NCBI GenBank assembly: GCA_017469025.1
Contig: JAFUHD010000118.1
Location: forward strand, 1 to 50,502
Length of the DNA stretch: 50,502 nt
Reading direction: 5' to 3'
DNA from: Clostridia bacterium
GTDB taxonomy: Bacteria > Bacillota > Clostridia > Christensenellales > Aristaeellaceae
Below the pieces are notes generated by a model. It was not told the DNA's origin, did no database searches, and worked only from the letters and a program-made list of their open reading frames with translations. Positions within the stretch are counted from its first letter, which is position 1, and every line of letters starts with the position of its first letter. This document shows, piece after piece, positions 45,101-50,502 of the stretch. The position numbers and the translations under genes were made by a program.

Positions 45101-46155
45101 TGCTGGAACACAGGCAGATCACTTACGTGGTTTATACCGGTGCGGTGCGGGATACGACGGTTGGAGATTATAATCTGCTGCACCGCCGTGCCATGCAGCT
45201 GGGAATTCCGTGTCTGACCAGTACGGATACGGCAGGCGCGCTGGCGGAGATTATAGAGAGCCGGTTTACAGCAGAAAACACGGAACTGGTGGATATTAAC
45301 CACATGCGTCCATGGCGTCAGAAGGTCCGGTTTGCCAAAATGCAGTCCTGCGGGAATGATTATATTTTCATTGAAAACTTTGACGGAACGGTTTCCTGTC
45401 CCGAATCACTGTGTATTTCCCTGTGTACGCCGCACTATGGTATAGGCGGCGACGGACTGGTTCTGATCGAACGCTCTCAGACAGCAGATGCAAAAATGCG
45501 GACCTTCAACCGGGATGGCAGTGAGGGACGTATGGCCGGGAACAATATAAGATCCGTGGCCAAATACCTCTATGACAAGGGATATATACACAGTACATCC
45601 ATGACCATAGAGACACTGAGCGGCATTCACCGTGTCCATCTTTATCTGAGAGATGGAAAAGTCAGTTCAGTTTCTGTGGATATGGGCAGTCCTGTCTTTG
45701 AACCTGCAAGGATCCCTGCTGTCAGTTCGCTTAAGGAAATTATCAATGAACCGATTGAAGCTGCCGGTGAAACCTGGAAGATGACCTGTGTGTCTGTTGG
45801 AAATCCACACTGTGTGCTGTTTCTGGATGCAATAGATGGTTTGAATCTGGAGTCGATTGGTCCATGCTTTGAGGAGCATCCGCTTTTTCCGGAAAGGGTC
45901 AATACGGAGTTTGTTCGGGTAGTGAACAGGACAACGCTTCGTGTACGTGTCTGGGAGCGCGGCAATGGCGAAACACTTTCATGTGGTACCGGTGCCTGTG
46001 CAGCAGTTGCTGCGGCAGTACGCAATGGTTACTGTGATGCAAATACCGATATCACCGTTAAGCTTCTTGGCGGTGATATGACGGTTAACTGTGGTGAGAA
46101 GATCTACCTGTCCGGTGCAACGACACTTGTTTTTGAAGGCGAATTTGAAATGTAA
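42130..46155 (+). CDS. carB: CarB - DapF fusion: carbamoyl-phosphate synthase large subunit with C-terminal diaminopimelate-epimerase-like domain
   Basis: 1341 aa in one open frame. Residues 1 to about 1062 are a complete CarB: two ATP-grasp halves ([40 protein letters not shown]) and the MGS-like allosteric domain ending VDINHMR. Residues about 1066-1341 are a full-length DapF fold starting [15 protein letters not shown]. The second catalytic cysteine is present (C1285, [12 protein letters not shown]). The first is not: the usual DGSEAEMCGNGIRC reads [14 protein letters not shown], with alanine at 1136 (codon 45535-45537). No stop, start or ribosome site lies at the junction. CarB should make carbamoyl phosphate for ArgF and pyrimidines. 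The DapF-like part may be inactive as an epimerase or have another role. Confidence 0.93.
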   Translation: [1341 protein letters not shown]

Positions 46156-46157
46156 AA

Positions 46158-46198
46158 GAATGCTGCTGTTCCTTTCTGGAACAGCGGCATTCTTATTA
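46158..46198 (+). terminator. Terminator of the arginine importer-carB operon
   Basis: GAATGCTGCTGTTCC pairs with GGAACAGCGGCATTC (one mismatch) around TTTCT and is followed by TTATTATA. The 46199-46531 spacer beyond it holds no gene or repeat that I can recognise. Confidence 0.88.
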
Positions 46199-46531
46199 TA
46201 CAAAAATATGCGTGGACAGGTCTGCCTGTCTTCATGATTTTTTACCGTTATCCTGTGAGAACCCCGGCTTAAAGTGTGCCATGCATTTCGGCATTGTCCG
46301 GGAATGGTCACAACTTTCCTGCTTCGGATTAATGCGAGGTTTACAACTTCACTGTATCTGGGACTCACACGAATGAAAGGTTCTCAATGCTGATTTCATC
46401 CTCTATGTTGTGATTCTGTCTGTCACAGGCGGGGCTTAAACATCTGTCGTTCCGTAACTGTACAATTTGTTCCGGCAGCAAAACGGGCTGCTGAATGCGC
46501 TTAAATTGGACTGCACACAGGCCGTTGAATA

Positions 46532-46560
46532 TGGACAAATCCGAGGGAATCAGATATACT
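46532..46560 (+). promoter_or_regulatory. Promoter of the hybrid histidine kinase gene
   Basis: TGGACA (46532-46537), a 17-bp spacer and TATACT (46555-46560), about 95 bp before the start codon. Confidence 0.65.
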
Positions 46561-46655
46561 AAAACTGGGCTGAGAATGGAAAAACAGGCAAAGTGTGCAG
46601 AGCAAAGACAGCAGACTGACTGGGTTCCAGGACAGTGAGCATACCCTGAACATAT

Positions 46656-49211
46656 ATGATTTGGAGCGGGAAAGATGAAAAAAGCTGGATTATTGTTGTA
46701 AACGTAGCAATAATGCTCGTTATCATGGCTTTTGTGATTCTTTACTCAAATTTTGAAAGACAGGATGCTTATAAACGCCAGGTAGAAAACTTTGTTAACA
46801 TGACCATTACGATGGAGCATGTGACGGAGAATTATCTGGAAGGCGAACAGGGCATCTGTGATGTATGGGCGCATCATATCAATGGCAGCCGGCTTACGCT
46901 TGAGGAGGCGACGGAATTCATTCGGTCCTCTCATGTCAATCCTGAAGCATCTGCGCATCTGATCTATCTGGATACGAGAGCAGGACTGTCAACCAGGCCG
47001 AATCTTGTAAACCCGGACAGTTATGATGTTTCGTATCAGCGGATTGAGATCTTTGGCAATCTGGAATGGATTTCAGAGGTTGGCAAATCGGTTAATGTGA
47101 CGCGTGCCTATACCAATCCTGTAAACGGCGAGCAGAGCCTGGCTTTCTGCAACCGGATCCGGCTGGAAGATCCCGCATCCAATACCAGAAGAGATGCGTT
47201 GCTGCTTCGCGTTATTCCAATCGCAGAGCTGGAAAAGAAATGGGTATTTCCGCAGGAGGAGTTCAAGGAGGCAGAGCTCTCCATGATCGATGTGGAAGGC
47301 AATTATATCATTAAGGGTTCTTCGTTTAAAAACGCTAATTTCTTTGAATTCTACAAATCCTACAATGAAGGAGATGCCGCCGCACAGAAGCAGATTTTTG
47401 ACGATGTTGCTGTTAATACGGGATCGATTTTCATGAAGGATTCCCGCGGACGGAACAGTATTGTTTCACATACTCCGATTCTTTCCACGGATGGCTGGAT
47501 ACTGCTCAGTTATATGCCAGAGGCTGTCCTCAGCGTTGATACGGAAGACTGGATGCTGATCGGTGTGGTGACGGCAGGTCTTTTAATCCTGTTCGTATTT
47601 GACATCATCTATATGCAGAAGTTCAACCGGAAACTCAAGGCAATGGCTGAGAAGGCGGAGTCGGCCAACCGTGCAAAGACAGATTTCCTTTCAACAATGT
47701 CGCATGATATCCGTACGCCCATGAATGCCATTATTGGTCTGACAACAATTGCGGAAAAGAACATCGCTGACACGGAATCTGTTGGAGAGAACCTGCGCAA
47801 AATCAGTATGGCCAGTAATCATCTGCTGACACTGATCAATGATATTCTGGATATTTCCAAAGTTGAAAGCGGCAAGCTGAATTTGAGCCCTGTGACGTTC
47901 TCTATTGTTGAGACTGTGGAAAATCTTGTCAATCTTTCCCAGCCGATGATCAAAGAGAAGAACATTGATTTCTGTTTCCGCATTAACCATATGGAGAAGG
48001 AATACCTCTACACGGATCAATTGCGTCTTAACCAGATTTACATCAATATTCTTTCCAATGCAATCAAGTATACGGAGCCCGGCGGCAGAGTCTGTGTGGA
48101 TATGCGCGAGGATGCCAGTGCAGTGCCCGGCAGCATCAGACTGACTTATGTTGTGGCGGATACGGGCATGGGCATGAGTCCGGAATTTATGGAGAAGATG
48201 TATCAGCCGTTCTCCAGACAGACGGACAGCCGTGTGAACAGCATTCAGGGAACAGGTCTCGGTCTGGCCATCACGAAGCAGATGGTTGATCTTATGAAAG
48301 GCACGATTGACTGTCAGAGTGAACTCGGCAAGGGTACAACGTTCACAATCGTACTTGATATTCCGGTAGCGGACCGGCAGATTGAGGATATGCGTCTTGA
48401 TCCGATAGACGTTCTGATCGTGGATGATGACCAGGTCCTGCTGGAGACAGCCGTGGATACACTTGAGTCTCTGGGGGTCAATGCAGACAGAGCCGAAAGC
48501 GGCATGGAAGCACTGGGGATGATCAAACATCGTCAGGTGGAGGGACGGAATTACAGCGTCGTCATCCTGGACTGGAAGATGCCGGACATGGATGGAATTG
48601 AAACGGTACGGAGAATCAGGGCAGAGGTAGATGCCAGTGTTCCGATTCTGCTCATTTCTGCTTATGACTGGTCAGATATAGAGGATGTGGCAAAGGAAGC
48701 CGGCGCAAACGGATTTATAAGCAAACCCCTGTTCAAATCTACGCTGTATGAGAAAATCAGCAATCTGCTTGGCGTTGAAGCAACGGCGATTGAACCGGAG
48801 GACGACTACTCAGATCTGACCGGCATGAATATTCTGGTTGCCGAGGATAACGATATTAACTGGGAAATTATCTCAGCTATGCTGGGCATGTTCGGTATAA
48901 CGTCAGAGCGTGCCGTTAATGGCCGTATCTGTGTCGATATGATGAAGAATGCTGCTGAGGGAAGCTATGCTCTGATCTTTATGGACATCCAGATGCCGGA
49001 AATGAACGGCCTTGATGCGACGAGAAACATCCGGAAGCTGGACAATGCATGGGCGTCTTCAATTCCAATTGTTGCCATGACGGCGGATGCATTCTCGGAG
49101 AACGTGACAGAGTGTCTTGAGGCAGGAATGAACGGGCATATCGCAAAACCTGTGGATATTAAGCTTGTGATTAAGGAGATCCGGAGAATACGGGAGGACG
49201 GCAGGCGCTGA
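46656..49211 (+). CDS. Hybrid histidine kinase with two receiver domains
   Basis: 851 aa membrane sensor. Membrane segment 1 (residues about 11-30) and 2 (about 300-320) flank a 270-residue extracellular domain, probably of the Cache type. Then come a HisKA domain with H350 in MSHDIRTPMNAI, a HATPase with N-box NILSNAIKY and GTGLGLAI, receiver 1 (VDDDQ, phospho-acceptor D639 in ILDWKMPDMDG, K690) and receiver 2 (AEDNDIN, D777 in FMDIQMPEMNG). No output domain or HPt is present, so a separate partner is needed. It is a single-gene unit. The ribosome site before the ATG is poor, so the exact start is uncertain. Confidence 0.9.
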   Translation: MIWSGKDEKSWIIVVNVAIMLVIMAFVILYSNFERQDAYKRQVENFVNMTITMEHVTENYLEGEQGICDVWAHHINGSRLTLEEATEFIRSSHVNPEASAHLIYLDTRAGLSTRPNLVNPDSYDVSYQRIEIFGNLEWISEVGKSVNVTRAYTNPVNGEQSLAFCNRIRLEDPASNTRRDALLLRVIPIAELEKKWVFPQEEFKEAELSMIDVEGNYIIKGSSFKNANFFEFYKSYNEGDAAAQKQIFDDVAVNTGSIFMKDSRGRNSIVSHTPILSTDGWILLSYMPEAVLSVDTEDWMLIGVVTAGLLILFVFDIIYMQKFNRKLKAMAEKAESANRAKTDFLSTMSHDIRTPMNAIIGLTTIAEKNIADTESVGENLRKISMASNHLLTLINDILDISKVESGKLNLSPVTFSIVETVENLVNLSQPMIKEKNIDFCFRINHMEKEYLYTDQLRLNQIYINILSNAIKYTEPGGRVCVDMREDASAVPGSIRLTYVVADTGMGMSPEFMEKMYQPFSRQTDSRVNSIQGTGLGLAITKQMVDLMKGTIDCQSELGKGTTFTIVLDIPVADRQIEDMRLDPIDVLIVDDDQVLLETAVDTLESLGVNADRAESGMEALGMIKHRQVEGRNYSVVILDWKMPDMDGIETVRRIRAEVDASVPILLISAYDWSDIEDVAKEAGANGFISKPLFKSTLYEKISNLLGVEATAIEPEDDYSDLTGMNILVAEDNDINWEIISAMLGMFGITSERAVNGRICVDMMKNAAEGSYALIFMDIQMPEMNGLDATRNIRKLDNAWASSIPIVAMTADAFSENVTECLEAGMNGHIAKPVDIKLVIKEIRRIREDGRR

Positions 49212-49332
49212 ATCGTCTTCTGTATTTAATGCCGCAGGCGATAGGGTGCGTCAGTATTGTCAAATAATGCTGGTGAACGACCGGAATTGATAAAGGATGC
49301 ATGCGTTTCCTGACTGAGGCGGACTGATACAT

Positions 49333-49375
49333 CGGTTCAGATTAGACGGGGCCGGTGAAGCCGGCAACGGAACCG
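49333..49375 (+). other. Possible structured RNA upstream of the MATE gene
   Basis: CGGTTC (49333-49338) pairs with GAACCG (49370-49375), enclosing an inner stem GCCGG/CCGGC with a short loop and an asymmetric internal loop. I cannot match it to a known riboswitch class. It lies in the 49212-49598 spacer, in which I see no gene. Confidence 0.3.
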
Positions 49376-49506
49376 TTCTCTGGCAGCGTGTATGCGGCTA
49401 TTATCAGTGCTCGCTGGATATGACTGGACTATGGACAATCCGGCAATTCAACTGTGCAGTTATCATGCGGCTGATATATGGGTCAATCAGTCTCTGATCA
49501 GAATAC

Positions 49507-49532
49507 AATGCCCGCTTTAAGGCGGGCATTTA
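49507..49532 (+). terminator. Hairpin, probable terminator before the MATE gene
   Basis: AATGCCCGC and GCGGGCATT pair perfectly around TTTAAG and are followed by TTAAG. The short T-run leaves open whether it ends the kinase transcript or regulates the MATE gene. Confidence 0.55.
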
Positions 49533-49598
49533 AGCATGCGGAGAAAGCGCATGTGCGGGAGACGTGTATGGGCCGATGGAAAATGAATTGAGGCACAT

Positions 49599-50502
49599 AT
49601 GAAAAAACAAAAAGAACTGATACATGACCTGACAACGGGCAGCGTTCCGGGGACATTGCTCCGCTTTGCAATGCCGCTCTTTCTGTCCGGCTTTCTGCAG
49701 ATGGTCTACAACATGGTGGATATGATCATCGTCGGCCGGTTTGTCGGGACGGAAGGACTTTCAGCGGTATCAATCGGCGGTGAAATGCTGCAATTGATGA
49801 CTTTCGTGGCGATGGGACTTTCCAATGCGGGCCAGATTCAGATCTCACGCTATGTAGGTGAAGAGCGGAGGGATAAAGTCGGCGAAATGGTCGGCACCAT
49901 GTTTACGCTGATGATGAGCCTTGCGGTGCTGCTGATGATCGGATTTCTGATGTCCTACCGGGGGATCATCAACTGGCTGAATACACCGGATGATATCTGG
50001 GAGTATACATGTCAGTACAGTGTTACCTGTGTTTACGGCCTTGTCTTCATTTATGGCTATAACCTGGTTTCAGCGATTCTGCGCGGAATGGGTGATTCAA
50101 AGCATCCGTTTGAGTTCATCGCCATCGCCACAGTGATCAATATCGTGCTGGATCTGCTGTTTGTAGGCCCACTTCACATGGGACCAATGGGAGCTGCACT
50201 GGCAACGGTTATAGGACAGGCGGTCAGCTTTCTCTGTGCAATCCGGCTGCTTTACCGCAACAGGGTGGAGATTGGTTTTGACTTTAAGCCTGCACATTTC
50301 CGCATTTACCGGCAGGTGATCGGGGATCTTGTGTCGCTGGGCATTCCCATGATGATACAGTCAGCAGCGATTACGTTCTCCATGCTTTTCGTCAATTCTT
50401 ATGTAAACACTTATGGAACGACTGCTGTCGCGGTTACCGGCGTTGCACGAAAACTTGAGAACTTGCGGGGCCTTATTACACAGGCCATGTCCTCAGCAGG
50501 CG
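49599..50502 (+). CDS. MATE family efflux transporter (5' part; runs off the window)
   Basis: The frame from ATG 49599 stays open for 301 codons to the window edge. It starts MKKQKELIHDLTTGSVPGTLL and continues with LRFAMPLFLSGFLQMVYNMVD and VGRFVGTEGLSAVSIGG, the usual MATE beginning, then about eight spans including ILRGMGDSKHPF and GAALATVIGQ. MATE proteins export cationic drugs or metabolites using Na+ or H+. GAGG lies 6 nt before the ATG. About 150 residues are missing at the C-terminus because of the window edge. Confidence 0.9.
   Translation, partial: MKKQKELIHDLTTGSVPGTLLRFAMPLFLSGFLQMVYNMVDMIIVGRFVGTEGLSAVSIGGEMLQLMTFVAMGLSNAGQIQISRYVGEERRDKVGEMVGTMFTLMMSLAVLLMIGFLMSYRGIINWLNTPDDIWEYTCQYSVTCVYGLVFIYGYNLVSAILRGMGDSKHPFEFIAIATVINIVLDLLFVGPLHMGPMGAALATVIGQAVSFLCAIRLLYRNRVEIGFDFKPAHFRIYRQVIGDLVSLGIPMMIQSAAITFSMLFVNSYVNTYGTTAVAVTGVARKLENLRGLITQAMSSAG

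Noticed and set aside
49248-49300. Possible further repeat copy (TTGTCAAATAATG ... TTGATAAAGGATG)
   Set aside because: Only short matches; the GTGCCGAAAGCAC hairpin and the left stem are missing.

Overview
The window reads as a chromosomal segment of a low-to-mid GC anaerobic Firmicute, probably an uncultured gut or rumen Clostridia. Supporting signs are a tryptophan T-box leader, an Re-type citrate synthase, strong AGGAGG ribosome sites, TTGACA/TATAAT promoters, paired ARG boxes and SEL1, clostripain and GGDEF proteins typical of the group. TAA, TAG and TGA are all used as ordinary stops. I see no rRNA, tRNA, CRISPR array, transposase or prophage gene.

Layout. Positions 1-3.4 kb hold a tandem repeat array and a minus-strand ABC importer of the TrpXYZ type behind a T-box with a TGG specifier. 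At 3.4-5.9 kb are a zinc-ribbon protein, a thioredoxin-reductase-like flavoprotein and repeat-rich spacers. A TIR-membrane-SEL1 protein and a MacAB-like export cluster with two adaptors follow (5.9-11.4 kb), then a cytosolic LacI-like/GGDEF protein (11.7-13.5 kb). The minus-strand argC-argJ-argB-argD operon lies at 13.6-18.1 kb, a clostripain-like secreted protease at 18.2-20.2 kb, and an Re-citrate synthase, GntR regulator and isocitrate dehydrogenase operon at 20.5-23.8 kb. The plus strand then carries an OGG-type glycosylase, a SNF2 helicase broken by an amber stop in its Walker A motif, and a UvrA paralogue (23.9-31.3 kb). At 31.5-36.6 kb are three related methyltransferases (one fused to a STAS domain, one truncated by a nonsense codon) and a cysteine desulfurase. 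An ArgR-controlled operon of a polar amino-acid ABC importer, a beta-hydroxyacid dehydrogenase, argF, carA and a carB-dapF fusion fills 36.6-46.2 kb. A hybrid histidine kinase and the start of a MATE exporter end the window.

How the parts fit. Citrate synthase and isocitrate dehydrogenase make 2-oxoglutarate for glutamate. ArgCJBD turns glutamate into ornithine, and ArgF with CarAB completes citrulline. Both arginine loci have the same two 18-bp ARG boxes, 3 bp apart, just upstream of a TTGACA promoter, so they form one arginine regulon that probably includes the importer.

The most unusual content is (i) a family of about 90-bp structured repeats found at seven sites, four of which end exactly in the Shine-Dalgarno sequence of the next gene, with base changes that preserve the hairpins; and (ii) a CarB protein with a C-terminal DapF domain that lacks one of the two catalytic cysteines. 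Functions are inferred from sequence motifs read by eye; no database search was run.
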